A DNA stretch of 55,411 nt, from NCBI GenBank assembly GCA_026983795.1, contig JALSTI010000146.1, positions 1 through 55,411 of the forward strand. The letters are read 5' to 3'. Below the pieces are notes generated by a model. The model did no database searches. It was given only the letters and a program-made list of their open reading frames with translations, and was not told where the DNA came from. Made by a program: the position numbers and the translations under genes. Positions 28,142 through 36,795 of this stretch are shown here, in pieces (position 1 is the first letter of the stretch; the number at the start of each line of letters is the position of its first letter). Source of the stretch: Melioribacteraceae bacterium. GTDB taxonomy: Bacteria > Bacteroidota > Ignavibacteria > Ignavibacteriales > Melioribacteraceae.

Positions 28142-28914
28142 CCTTTAATAATTCCGCGGCTGCTGTTTCTAACAAACTCTATGATGGATTTTACGTATTT
28201 ATTGTCGGGGAACTGTTTTTCCAATTCCTCTGTAGCTTGGGAAAGGTTAAGTTTAGGACTGTATAAAATTTTATAAGCTTCTTTAATTGTAAAAATTTCC
28301 TGGTTGGAAAATCCGCGCCTTCTTAATCCCAACGTATTTATTCCGTTAAACTTTAACGGTTCTTTAGCGGCCAAAATAAAAGGCGGCACATCGCTTACAA
28401 CCCTGAACCCTCCGCCAACCATCGCATGCTCGCCTATGTTGGAAAACTGGTGAACGGGAGTACCTCCGCCAATAATAACCCATTCGCCCAAATTTGCGTG
28501 GCCGCCCAACTGAACTACGTTTGCAAGAATACAATTATCTCCTACAATACAATCGTGCGCAACATGAGAATACGCCATCAACAAACAGTTTTTGCCAATT
28601 TTAGTTGTTCCGGTAGCCGAAGTTCCACGGTGCAAAGTAACACTTTCCCTAATTATGGTATTGTCTCCAATTTCCAACAGGCTTTTTTCACCTTCGAATT
28701 TTAGGTCTTGAGGTAAATTGGCAACGGAAGCAGATTGAAATATTTTAACATTTTTCCCAATCCGTGCTCCGTTATAAATTGTAACAAAGGGACCTATTTC
28801 GCAATTATCCTCAATAATTACATCATCTTCAATAATTGCGTAAGGTGAAATGACAATATTATTACCTAATTCCGCTTTTGGGCTGACCAAAGCCGTTGGA
28901 TGTATATTATTCAT
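28138..28914 (-). CDS. lpxA: UDP-N-acetylglucosamine acyltransferase (lipid A step 1)
   Basis: A 258-residue left-handed beta-helix protein with hexapeptide repeats (about 1-190) and a C-terminal helical domain. The catalytic region YSHVAHDCIVGDNCILANVVQLGGHANLG is present. LpxA transfers a hydroxyacyl chain from ACP to UDP-GlcNAc. I use the ATG at 28912-28914 (MNNIHPTALVSPKAELG), one base after the lpxC-fabZ stop; an in-frame start 36 bases upstream (28950) would overlap that gene and is less typical. Confidence 0.95.
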   Translation of the reverse strand: MNNIHPTALVSPKAELGNNIVISPYAIIEDDVIIEDNCEIGPFVTIYNGARIGKNVKIFQSASVANLPQDLKFEGEKSLLEIGDNTIIRESVTLHRGTSATGTTKIGKNCLLMAYSHVAHDCIVGDNCILANVVQLGGHANLGEWVIIGGGTPVHQFSNIGEHAMVGGGFRVVSDVPPFILAAKEPLKFNGINTLGLRRRGFSNQEIFTIKEAYKILYSPKLNLSQATEELEKQFPDNKYVKSIIEFVRNSSRGIIKG

Positions 28915-28915
28915 T

Positions 28916-30331
28916 TTATGAATTTTCTTTTTGATTTTCCCTATCGACAATTGCAGCAGTCAAATCTGCTTCTGCAACCAAATTGTTACCTACAAATGCC
29001 TTTGCTCTAATAACCACAACTTTGCTTTTTTTCCTTAACAATTCAGCTTCAATAACCAATTGGTCGCCCGGTACAACGGTCTTTCTGAACTTTGCATTGT
29101 TAATACCCATAAAGAAAACTAATTTAGTACTCGGATCGATATAACTGTTTAACATTAAAATACCGCCGGTTTGCGCCATAGCTTCAATAATTAAAACTCC
29201 CGGCATAATAGGTTGACCCGGGAAATGCCCTTGAAAAAACGGTTCGTTAACAGTTACGGATTTAATTCCGATAACTTTTTTATCCAACTCAAGATGAATT
29301 ATTTTATCTACAAGTAAAAAAGGATATCTGTGCGGGAGAATTTTTTGAATTGCTTGAATATCAAAAACAACGCCCTCTTTTTTAAGATGTTGATATTTTT
29401 TTACCAGTTTTTTCTGTTGATACAATTTTCTTATTTTTTTTGCAAACTCAACGTTTACTTTATGTCCGGGTCTTGCAGCCAGAAGTTGAGCTTTAATTGG
29501 AGCGCCAATTAAAGCCAAATCGCCAATCATATCAAGTAATTTATGCCGTACGGGTTCGTTTTTAAATCTTAAGGATTTTTCGTTTAGTATTCCGTTTTGT
29601 CCGATTGTAACTTCATCCGTGATGTTTAATTTTTCAGTAATTCGTTCTAGTTTTTCTTTTGGCATGTCATGATCGACAATAACGACGGCATTATCCAGAT
29701 TTCCGCCTTTAATAAGACCGGAGTCTATCAGATGCTCGACTTCGCTTAAAAAGCAAAAAGTTCTTGCCGGGGCAAACTCTTTTACAAATTCTTTTTCCAA
29801 ATCGAATAAACCCGTATGTTGACTGCCGAGCGCAGGGTTGTGATAATCTACCATAACGGTAATTCTGTATCCGTCCAACGGAAGGGCAACAATATCAACG
29901 TTTTCTTCTTCGTTGTGATACATTACGGTTTCGTCAATTATTAAATAATCCCGTGGTTCTTTTTGCGTAACGATGCCGGCTTCTTGAATTTTTTCAACGT
30001 AAGGCATTGCACTGCCGTCGCCTACGGGAGGTTCAATTCCGTCAAGTTCTATAATTATATTATCTATTTGCATGCCGTAAATTGCGGCGAGTACATGTTC
30101 AACGGTATAGACTTTTGTATCGCCAATACCGAGTGTGGTTCCGCGCGAAATATCTATTACGTATTCTGCGACGGCAGGAATTTCGGGGTTCCCGCCTAAA
30201 TCAACCCGCACGAATCGTATTCCGTAATTTTCAGGCGCCGGTTTAAATGTCATTGTGCACGAAGTGCCTGTGTGTAATCCTGTGCCGGAAAGCGATACAG
30301 CTTTTCCGATTGTTCTTTGACGTTCAAACAT
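28916..30331 (-). CDS. lpxC/fabZ: LpxC-FabZ fusion: UDP-3-O-acyl-GlcNAc deacetylase / hydroxyacyl-ACP dehydratase
   Basis: A 471-residue bifunctional protein. The LpxC part (about 1-315) has the zinc deacetylase elements (VEHVLAAIYGMQIDN, HKLLDMIGDLALIGAPIKAQLLAARPGHKVN). The FabZ part (about 325-471) has LPHRYPFLLVDKI and GHFPGQPIMPGVLIIEAMAQTGG. LpxC commits UDP-GlcNAc to lipid A; FabZ dehydrates beta-hydroxyacyl-ACP and competes for the same acyl pool. The fusion is characteristic of Bacteroidota/Chlorobiota-type lineages. Its ATG overlaps the lpxD stop (TAATG). Confidence 0.97.
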   Translation of the reverse strand: MFERQRTIGKAVSLSGTGLHTGTSCTMTFKPAPENYGIRFVRVDLGGNPEIPAVAEYVIDISRGTTLGIGDTKVYTVEHVLAAIYGMQIDNIIIELDGIEPPVGDGSAMPYVEKIQEAGIVTQKEPRDYLIIDETVMYHNEEENVDIVALPLDGYRITVMVDYHNPALGSQHTGLFDLEKEFVKEFAPARTFCFLSEVEHLIDSGLIKGGNLDNAVVIVDHDMPKEKLERITEKLNITDEVTIGQNGILNEKSLRFKNEPVRHKLLDMIGDLALIGAPIKAQLLAARPGHKVNVEFAKKIRKLYQQKKLVKKYQHLKKEGVVFDIQAIQKILPHRYPFLLVDKIIHLELDKKVIGIKSVTVNEPFFQGHFPGQPIMPGVLIIEAMAQTGGILMLNSYIDPSTKLVFFMGINNAKFRKTVVPGDQLVIEAELLRKKSKVVVIRAKAFVGNNLVAEADLTAAIVDRENQKENS

Positions 30332-31389
30332 TAAGTTAAATCCTTTTCTTTGTTATTCAATTGCTCAACTAATTCCGTAATTTTCTTTTCCAATGCTTTA
30401 ATTCTTTTGCTGTAATCGGGAAGATTTCTTATGTGGGATTCCAATCGGAGACTGGTAGACATTTCTTTTGCAGGGTATCCGAAATATTTCCCGGGTTTTT
30501 TAATTGATTTTGAAACGCCGGATTGTGCGCCAACAATAACGCCGTCGGTTAGCTCAATATGACCAACGGTACCGACTTGTCCGGCAAGAATACAATTTTT
30601 CCCTATTTTAGTGCTTCCGGAAACACCGCTTTGCGCGCTTATTACAGTATTATTGCCAATGCTAACGTTATGCGCTATTTGAATTAAATTATCTAATTTA
30701 ACGCCTTGTTTTATTACAGTAGATCCGATTGCCGCTCTATCTATTGCGACGTTTGCTCCAATTTCCACATCGTCCTCAATAACTACATTTCCTATTTGAG
30801 GTATTTTGTGGTAAACACCTTTATCATCGGTGGTATAACCGAATCCGTCCGATCCGATTACGGTTCCCGGATGTATAATTATTCTTTTACCCAGTTTGCA
30901 ATTTTCCCTAATGGTAACGTTAGGAAAAATAAGGCAGTCGTTTCCCACGGTTACGTTTTGCAGCAAAACACAATTATGGTAAATTTTAGTGTTATCTCCA
31001 ATTGTACAATTTTCCGAAATGACAACGTTTTTGCCTATAGCAACGTTCTTGCCGATTTTTGCGGAAGGGTGGATTGCAGCCGATTTATCTACGCCGGATA
31101 ATTGGAATTCCGGTTTAAAATATTTTTCGATTACTTTTTGAAAAGCAAGATTTGGATTGCCGACTTCTATATAAATTAAATCATTACGTATTTTTTTTTC
31201 TGAAGGTTTAATCAGAATGGCGCTGGCGTTTGTTGTTGCCAAATATTTGGAATATTTGGGAAGATATAAAAAAGTTAAGTCCCCGTTTTCGGCTTCTTCA
31301 ATTTTGGCAACATTACGGATAGATTCGTTTTCATTACCAACAACTTTACCGTCAACCAGATCGGCAATATCTTTAATTAAAATGTTCAT
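30331..31389 (-). CDS. lpxD: UDP-3-O-acylglucosamine N-acyltransferase
   Basis: A 352-residue LpxD: an N-terminal uridine-binding domain (about 1-100, GDLTFLYLPKYSKYLATTNASAILI), a left-handed beta-helix of hexapeptide repeats (about 100-290) with the catalytic-type LIQIAHNVSIGNNTVISAQSG and the typical GSDGFGY segment, and a C-terminal coiled helix (about 315-352). It adds the second acyl chain to the UDP-glucosamine intermediate of lipid A. It starts 2 bases after the second skp gene. Confidence 0.96.
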   Translation of the reverse strand: MNILIKDIADLVDGKVVGNENESIRNVAKIEEAENGDLTFLYLPKYSKYLATTNASAILIKPSEKKIRNDLIYIEVGNPNLAFQKVIEKYFKPEFQLSGVDKSAAIHPSAKIGKNVAIGKNVVISENCTIGDNTKIYHNCVLLQNVTVGNDCLIFPNVTIRENCKLGKRIIIHPGTVIGSDGFGYTTDDKGVYHKIPQIGNVVIEDDVEIGANVAIDRAAIGSTVIKQGVKLDNLIQIAHNVSIGNNTVISAQSGVSGSTKIGKNCILAGQVGTVGHIELTDGVIVGAQSGVSKSIKKPGKYFGYPAKEMSTSLRLESHIRNLPDYSKRIKALEKKITELVEQLNNKEKDLT

Positions 31390-31391
31390 TT

Positions 31392-31901
31392 TTATTTTAA
31401 AATTTCTAAAACTTTGGGTGTAATATCATATTCTTCTTTGGCGTAAAGAAACATTAAATCTCCGCTTTTATCAAAAACAAAATCGAGGTCGTTTTCTTCG
31501 GCAACTTGTTTAATAGCGTTAAACACTTTATTCTGTACCGGTTTCATCAATTCTTCTTGTTTTTGATATAATACTCCGTTTGCGCCGAATTTACTTTTTC
31601 TGAATTCCGCAATGTCGTTTTCCATTTTCAATAATTTTTTTTCCGTTTCGGCTCTTTTTTTATTACTCATTATCAATTTTTTATTTTCGTAATCTTGATA
31701 ACTTTTTTTCCAATTAGTTTCCATTTTCGATATTTGTTCTTGCCATTCTTGTATGAGAGCGTCAATTTTCTTTTGAGCGTCTTGTGCATCTGGCAATTGA
31801 GACATAATTGCTTCCGAGTCGACGTAACCTAATTTTAATTGCGCGTGAAGTTGAGAAGAAAACAACGCAACAACAAAAGCTGCTAATAAAATCTTTTTCA
31901 T
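31392..31901 (-). CDS. Skp/OmpH-family periplasmic chaperone (copy 2)
   Basis: A 169-residue protein with a signal peptide (about 1-20, ending LHAQ), then LKLGYVDSEAIMSQLPDAQDAQKKIDALIQEWQEQI, long charged helices and a C-terminal VLYQKQEELMKPVQNKVFNAIKQVAEENDLDFVFDKSG. This is the Skp fold: trimeric helical tentacles that hold unfolded outer-membrane proteins. It is a paralogue of the gene at 32051-32575, separated from it by a terminator. It begins the lpxD-lpxC/fabZ-lpxA run. Confidence 0.9.
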   Translation of the reverse strand: MKKILLAAFVVALFSSQLHAQLKLGYVDSEAIMSQLPDAQDAQKKIDALIQEWQEQISKMETNWKKSYQDYENKKLIMSNKKRAETEKKLLKMENDIAEFRKSKFGANGVLYQKQEELMKPVQNKVFNAIKQVAEENDLDFVFDKSGDLMFLYAKEEYDITPKVLEILK

Positions 31902-31980
31902 GATGCTTAAAATTTTGTTTTAAAAAATAGTTCAACTAAAAAATACAAATATAGCATTAAACGGGAAAAATAATATAAAA

Positions 31981-32016
31981 AAACCTTCGAGTTATCAAAA
32001 ACGGTCTCGAAGGTTT
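31981..32016 (-). terminator. Terminator between the two skp genes
   Basis: An eleven-base-pair perfect stem (AAACCTTCGAG / CTCGAAGGTTT) surrounds a 14-base loop and is followed on the minus strand by a T-rich run (TTTTATATTA). It lies 34 bases after the first skp gene and about 80 bases before the second. It may end the uppS-bamA-skp transcript completely or allow partial read-through into the lipid A genes. Confidence 0.85.
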
Positions 32017-32050
32017 AATTTTACATTAAATTCCTGCAAAAAGGGAAAGG

Positions 32051-32575
32051 TTATTTTTTCCCTCTTTTTAATTTATCCAAAACTGCGTTGGTTAAATCGT
32101 ATTGTGGGTCTGCAAATAAAAGAACCAATCCGCCGGCTTTATCAAAAACAAATTGCATTCCTTCGTGCTGCCGTACTTCGTCGATAGCTTTAAGAATTTT
32201 ATCTTTAATAGGTTTTAAAAGTTTGTCTTGTCTTACGAAATATTCGCCGTTTGGTTGGGAAAATTTCTTTTGACGGAATTCTTCGATTTGCTGTTGTTTC
32301 TTAACTAAATCTTGCTGTACTTCTTTTTGTTTTTCCGGAGTCATGTTTGCCAACTGTTTTTGTGCTGTTTGATATGATTTTTGCAGTTCGGCAGTCATAC
32401 TATCGATTTGTTTAGACCATTTTTGAGTTAAAGCATCCAAATCGCTTTGAGCTTTAATTGCCGGGGGATATTGTTGAAGAATAATTTGAGAATCTACCCA
32501 CCCGATTTTTTGACTATTTTGTGCAAATAGACTTACGGTTATCAAACTAAAAAATAAAAATGCTATCTTTTTCAA
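32051..32575 (-). CDS. Skp/OmpH-family periplasmic chaperone (copy 1)
   Basis: A 174-residue protein with a signal peptide (1-18, ending LFAQ), then QKIGWVDSQIILQQYPPAIKAQSDLDALTQKW, Gln/Lys-rich helices and a C-terminal VRQDKLLKPIKDKILKAIDEVRQHEGMQFVFDKAG. The start codon is TTG (32573-32575): no ATG is in frame before the upstream stop, and GAGG lies five bases before it. It directly follows bamA (21 bases), as expected for a chaperone that delivers barrel proteins to the BAM complex. Confidence 0.9.
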   Translation of the reverse strand: MKKIAFLFFSLITVSLFAQNSQKIGWVDSQIILQQYPPAIKAQSDLDALTQKWSKQIDSMTAELQKSYQTAQKQLANMTPEKQKEVQQDLVKKQQQIEEFRQKKFSQPNGEYFVRQDKLLKPIKDKILKAIDEVRQHEGMQFVFDKAGGLVLLFADPQYDLTNAVLDKLKRGKK

Positions 32576-32596
32576 TGTTACCTCATTTGTTTGTGA

Positions 32597-35083
32597 TTAA
32601 AAACCTCTTCCAAATTGGAAATGAAATACCCATTGCGGATCTTGACCATCGACACTTCTTCTGTCGAATCCATATCCATAATCAAATCCGATTAAGCCAA
32701 TGGGATTAATTAAAATTCTTGCGCCAACTCCCACCGAACGTCTTAAGTTCAATAAATTTGCGCTGTTTAAATCCAAAAATGTATTACCGGCTTCGGCAAA
32801 GGCCAAAACGTATAAAGGCATTGGTTCCAAAGTTATTGCGGCGCGTATTTCAGCGGTATATTTTGCCATTACTCTGCCCCCAATTATATCGCCGTTTGTA
32901 TTTCGCGGTCCTACGCTTCTATCTTCATATCCTCTAAGGGGAGTGGTTGCAATTACCAATCCGTTACCGCCCATAAAGAAAAATTCGAACGGTTGAATGT
33001 TAGTGCCCGAAACAATTTCATGAATATAACCTAAATCCAAACTTGTAAAAAAGGTTATACGGGAAGAATGAAATAATCTTCTGTACCATTCGGTACTGAA
33101 TTGAATTTTGTAATAATCAACATCGCCGGGTAAAATAGGTCCGCCGGAGAGTTCCGCATTCAAATTAATTTTAGAACCCGTTGAAGGGAAAATCGGATTA
33201 TCAATATCTGTTCTTGAAATAGTTGCGCCTAAAGTATATTGGCGTGAAATTCCTTCGTTATAAAAATTTCTTCCGTCTATTACGTCGTTATATTGAAACC
33301 TGAGCATTCCTTGAACGTAAAATCTGTCATCCGGCCAAGTAAGTCTTCTTCCCAGTTTAAGAGAAAGACCCGATTGGCGTAAATCATATATAAATCTTTG
33401 GCGCGTATCAAACGCATTAACGCCAATTAAAGTAGGCGTATCTAAAAACCAAGGTTCAGTAAATCCCAGGCTGAAAGTTCTGTAAAAATTTCCGACTCCG
33501 AATTGCCAGCTAAAATCCAAACGCTGTCCGCCGCCTAAAACAAAAGGTTTGGGAAGATAAAAGTTAGAGAGTGTTACTCCAATCGATCCGCTAAAACCGA
33601 ACGCTCCGCTATAACCGACTGAGGCATTTAAATAATCGCTGGATTTTTCTTCTACTTTATAAATTAGATTTACCGTACTGTCGCTAGCCGGTTTAAAATC
33701 GACGCCTTCTTTATACAATTGTTCAACATTAAAATATTTCAAATTAGCCAATTGTTGAATACTGCGGAAAACATTACTTCTTCTAAAATAATCGCCCGGA
33801 ACAGTAAACAATTCTCTCCGGATAACTTTGTCCATTGTTCTGTCGTTTCCCGTTATTTCAACTTTATCGATTTTAAATTGATTGTTTTCGGTCACTTTTA
33901 TATAAACGTCAATCGAATCGTCGGCAACTTTCTTTTCGGAAACTTCCTGATTAAAACGGAGAAAACCGTTATCCATATATAACGAAGCGACGTCGTTTTG
34001 CGTTTTATTGCCGTATAAATTTTGTGTAAATCTTTCGTAATCGTAAATATCGCCTTTTTTGAAGTCCAATCTTGCATTTAACTCTTTATCGCTGTAAACA
34101 GAATTTCCTTCCCAAATTATATTTCTTATTTTGTATTGCGGACCTTCGTAAACGGTAATTAAAATATCGACCAGCGATTTATTTTTATTAAAAATTAAAG
34201 TATCGCCTAAAATTTCAAAATCCCGGTAACCGTTTTTTCTGTAAAAGTCTCTAAGTAAATCCTCGTCCTTTTTGAAGTCTTCCTCTTTGAAATTTGCGCT
34301 ACTCCAAAATCTCCACCAACGGTCTTCCTTGGTTTCGTCGAATTCGGATTTTAGATCGTCATCGTCAAAAGCTTTATTTCCGATAAAAGATATTTTGTGA
34401 ACGACCACTTCATCGCCTTCGTTTATATTAAAAACGAGCAGCTTTCTGTCCTTTATTCTACGAATAATATTTGAATGTATATCCGGATTGTAATCGTATT
34501 CCGTGGTTCTTTCAACCGATAAGTCCTTGTCGTTCCGCCAAGTTACGGTAATTGTATTGTCGTTTGTGTCGGCATCGAAAAAGGAATAAAGCTCGGGAGT
34601 AATTTTTGCATTCAGATATCCTTCGTCTTCGTACATTTTTTTTATTTTTACTTGAGCTTCTTTAACATCTTGGGGTTTAAGAGTTTGACCTTTTACAATT
34701 GGAATTTCTTTTATAATATCTTCTTCGTCCAACTCATCGTTTCCCGTAACTTGAATATCTTCAACTCTTTTTAATTCTTCTACTTTTATTAAAAGAAAAA
34801 CCCCGTTACCTATTTTTTTATCGATAATTATTTGTATATCGTTAAAAATTCCTAGGTTCCACAACCGTTTGATTGCATTATTTGTAGCGTCTCCGGGAAT
34901 TTCGAGCTCATTACCGACTTTAAGTCCGCTGTTTGCAATAATAGTAGTGGCGTCTGCCGTTTTGTTGCCTTCCACCGATATTCCTAAAATCTTATAGTTT
35001 ACTTTGCTTAATTGCGCATAGTTAAGATTAAAGGAAATAAAAAGTAGAATGAAGATTTTATACAAATTCTTTGCTGAGATCAT
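32597..35083 (-). CDS. bamA: Outer membrane protein assembly factor BamA
   Basis: An 828-residue Omp85 protein: a signal peptide (about 1-23, ending NYAQ), about five POTRA domains (about 28-450; repeated VxGN motifs such as ISVEGNKTAD, IQVTGNDELDEEDI, ISFIGNKAFDDDDL, IIWEGNSVYSDKEL, VEITGNDRTMDKVI) and a C-terminal barrel (about 480-828) with FFMGGNGLVIATTPLRGYEDRSVGP (the conserved loop-6 region, RGY) and a terminal Phe (FQFGRGF). It is the core of the machine that inserts beta-barrel proteins into the outer membrane. It overlaps the end of uppS by 26 bases and precedes a skp gene. Confidence 0.96.
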   Translation of the reverse strand: MISAKNLYKIFILLFISFNLNYAQLSKVNYKILGISVEGNKTADATTIIANSGLKVGNELEIPGDATNNAIKRLWNLGIFNDIQIIIDKKIGNGVFLLIKVEELKRVEDIQVTGNDELDEEDIIKEIPIVKGQTLKPQDVKEAQVKIKKMYEDEGYLNAKITPELYSFFDADTNDNTITVTWRNDKDLSVERTTEYDYNPDIHSNIIRRIKDRKLLVFNINEGDEVVVHKISFIGNKAFDDDDLKSEFDETKEDRWWRFWSSANFKEEDFKKDEDLLRDFYRKNGYRDFEILGDTLIFNKNKSLVDILITVYEGPQYKIRNIIWEGNSVYSDKELNARLDFKKGDIYDYERFTQNLYGNKTQNDVASLYMDNGFLRFNQEVSEKKVADDSIDVYIKVTENNQFKIDKVEITGNDRTMDKVIRRELFTVPGDYFRRSNVFRSIQQLANLKYFNVEQLYKEGVDFKPASDSTVNLIYKVEEKSSDYLNASVGYSGAFGFSGSIGVTLSNFYLPKPFVLGGGQRLDFSWQFGVGNFYRTFSLGFTEPWFLDTPTLIGVNAFDTRQRFIYDLRQSGLSLKLGRRLTWPDDRFYVQGMLRFQYNDVIDGRNFYNEGISRQYTLGATISRTDIDNPIFPSTGSKINLNAELSGGPILPGDVDYYKIQFSTEWYRRLFHSSRITFFTSLDLGYIHEIVSGTNIQPFEFFFMGGNGLVIATTPLRGYEDRSVGPRNTNGDIIGGRVMAKYTAEIRAAITLEPMPLYVLAFAEAGNTFLDLNSANLLNLRRSVGVGARILINPIGLIGFDYGYGFDRRSVDGQDPQWVFHFQFGRGF

Positions 35084-35879
35084 TAACTTTATCTGTTTTC
35101 TTTTGTTTTTGAGACAATTGTTCGCTAATTAAACCAAATCTGCGTTCACGTGACTGATAATCGGAAATAGCTTTTGCAAGATCTTTAGCTCTAAACTCGG
35201 GCCAAAGAATTTTACTAACATAAAGTTCGGAATAAGCGATTTGCCAGATTAGAAAATTACTTATTCTGTATTCACCGCCGCTTCTAATCATTAAATCGGG
35301 ATCGGGAATATCTTTTGTATCAAGAGTTTTGGAAATTAATTTTTCGTTTATATCCGAAAGTTTGATTTCACCCGCTTTATATTGCATGGCAATTTTTTTG
35401 GCGGCTTGGGTAATTTCCCATCTGCCGCTGTAACTTACGGCCAAGTTCAGATTTAATTTTGTATTATTTTTTGTACGTTCGATTGCTTGTTTAAGTTCTT
35501 TTTGAACTTCTTTAGGAAGATGATTTACATCTCCTATGGTTCTTATTCTAACACCGTTTGCATGCAATTCGTTGGTTTCGTTTTGAAGCGTACGTACCAT
35601 CAATCGCATTAGCATTGTAATTTCTTTTTGAGGCCGTTTCCAATTTTCGGTGCTGAACGTATAAAGCGTAAGATATTTAACACCCAATTCTATTGCAGAT
35701 TCAACCATTATTCTAACTGTTTCAACGCCTTTACGGTGACCCGCGGCACGGGGTAAACCTTTATTAAGAGCCCATCTTCCGTTGCCGTCCATAATAATTG
35801 CAATATGCTTTGGTATGTTTCCGCTCTTTTTAAGGGAATCCAGAATTTCAATATCTTTTTGTGATAATTTTTTTGCCAA
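35058..35879 (-). CDS. uppS: Isoprenyl transferase (undecaprenyl diphosphate synthase)
   Basis: A 273-residue cis-prenyltransferase: PKHIAIIMDGNGRWALNKGLPRAAGHRKG (catalytic Asp in MDGNGRW), LTLYTFSTENWKRP, and DLMIRSGGEYRISNFLIWQIAYSELY. It makes the C55 lipid carrier for peptidoglycan and surface polysaccharides. The usual RxSGExRxSNFLLWQ motif reads RSGGEYRISNFLIWQ here, a mild variation. The start is TTG (35877-35879): a stop lies three codons upstream and no ATG is available in the right place. It heads the uppS-bamA-skp group. Confidence 0.95.
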   Translation of the reverse strand: MAKKLSQKDIEILDSLKKSGNIPKHIAIIMDGNGRWALNKGLPRAAGHRKGVETVRIMVESAIELGVKYLTLYTFSTENWKRPQKEITMLMRLMVRTLQNETNELHANGVRIRTIGDVNHLPKEVQKELKQAIERTKNNTKLNLNLAVSYSGRWEITQAAKKIAMQYKAGEIKLSDINEKLISKTLDTKDIPDPDLMIRSGGEYRISNFLIWQIAYSELYVSKILWPEFRAKDLAKAISDYQSRERRFGLISEQLSQKQKKTDKVNDLSKEFV

Positions 35880-35913
35880 AGTTAACTCTTATTAAAAATA
35901 AATCAGAACAACC

Positions 35914-35942
35914 AAAATAACCGACACTATTCTAAATGTCAA
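35914..35942 (-). promoter_or_regulatory. Possible promoter for uppS-bamA-skp
   Basis: On the minus strand TTGACA (35937-35942) and TATTTT (35914-35919) are 17 bases apart, placing a start about 28 bases before the uppS TTG. The rest of 35880-36138 (259 bases) shows no gene or clear hairpin. Confidence 0.5.
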
Positions 35943-36138
35943 GGTTCTTAAATCTATACTTTTACAAGCAATTTTGGTAAGCCGTTTTTTATACAATGGA
36001 AAAACGAAAAGGTTCTAAGAAAAATTTTGGGATAAATAAAAGAGAAATTTTGAAATGAACAAGGACTAAATAAATCCTGTACAATACGGAATGAAGCAAT
36101 AGATAAAAAATTCAATTAGCACATATTGTAAGTTGCAC

Positions 36139-36528
36139 TTAATTAATTCTTTGTTCGGGAATAGGAACTAATTTTATATTTTTCTGAGCATTTTCCGATA
36201 AGTTAGAGATTATAGTTTTAGCTTTAGCTAAAAATTGGCGAGGAACCCCAACAAACAAAGTAACGCGTTTATGCGAATATTTTGTTTCCCGGGTAGATAA
36301 AAACTCAAGTTTTGAATAAACTTTAGGATCGTCCAATTCTTCTTCTTTCAAAATAATTCCGATTGCATATTTTTTCTTTTGTTTTCCGATTGCGTCAACA
36401 TCGTATTTACCAACGCTATTCGGTTCGGGAAGATATGTTCCGAACTTCCGGGATAAAGTCATATATCCGTATTTCCAGAAATGCTGAATCAGGTTATCAA
36501 CGCGTTCTTCGTATTTATTTTTTTCCAT
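36139..36528 (-). CDS. Small uncharacterised protein downstream of lexA
   Basis: A 129-residue soluble, basic protein I do not recognise. An N-terminal helical region (about 1-35) leads to YDVDAIGKQKKKYAIGII (about 42-60), a helix with KLEFLSTRETK, and a strand RVTLFVGVPRQF. The order helix, Asp-containing strand, strand, helix, strand resembles the PD-(D/E)XK nuclease fold, but the expected ExK pair is not evident (IGIILK), so any nuclease would be degenerate or atypical. It has a good ribosome-binding site (GGAG before ATG 36526-36528). It lies 11 bases after the preceding small gene and in the same direction as lexA, suggesting one transcript. Confidence 0.7.
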   Translation of the reverse strand: MEKNKYEERVDNLIQHFWKYGYMTLSRKFGTYLPEPNSVGKYDVDAIGKQKKKYAIGIILKEEELDDPKVYSKLEFLSTRETKYSHKRVTLFVGVPRQFLAKAKTIISNLSENAQKNIKLVPIPEQRIN

Positions 36529-36539
36529 GTTATCTCCAT

Positions 36540-36788
36540 TTAGTTAAGAAAAGGGAGAATTGGAATAATGGGAGAAAATTTTTTCTTTTTTAATAATTTT
36601 ATGTTAAATATTTTATCATAATAAAAAGATTTAATTTGATTACTGTTATTAACTTTTCCGTAAATAACTTTTTTACCTTCTTTGGTAACGGAAATGAAAT
36701 AAGGTTCCAGAATAATTGTTTCTATCCCGTAAACAAAACGAATTTTGTTTCTTCTTAAAATCGCCTCTTTAAAAATTTTTGTTTTCAT
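36540..36788 (-). CDS. Small WYL-like domain protein downstream of lexA
   Basis: An 82-residue basic protein. EAILRRNKIRFVYG, then IILEPYFISVTKEGKKVIYGK and SFYYDKIFNIKLLKK, resembles a stand-alone WYL domain (EAI..R..I.F.Y, EPY, then R.F..D.I). WYL domains are ligand-binding modules in regulators of DNA repair and phage defence. The match is by eye and is weaker than the other calls. I use the ATG at 36786-36788, giving 7 bases between it and lexA; an upstream start (36824) would overlap lexA. There is no DNA-binding domain in the protein. Confidence 0.6.
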   Translation of the reverse strand: MKTKIFKEAILRRNKIRFVYGIETIILEPYFISVTKEGKKVIYGKVNNSNQIKSFYYDKIFNIKLLKKKKFSPIIPILPFLN

Positions 36789-36795
36789 AATTTGT

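Noticed and set aside
35880-36138. A small RNA or tRNA in the gap before uppS
   Set aside because: No cloverleaf, no strong terminator hairpin, only AT-rich sequence with a possible promoter.
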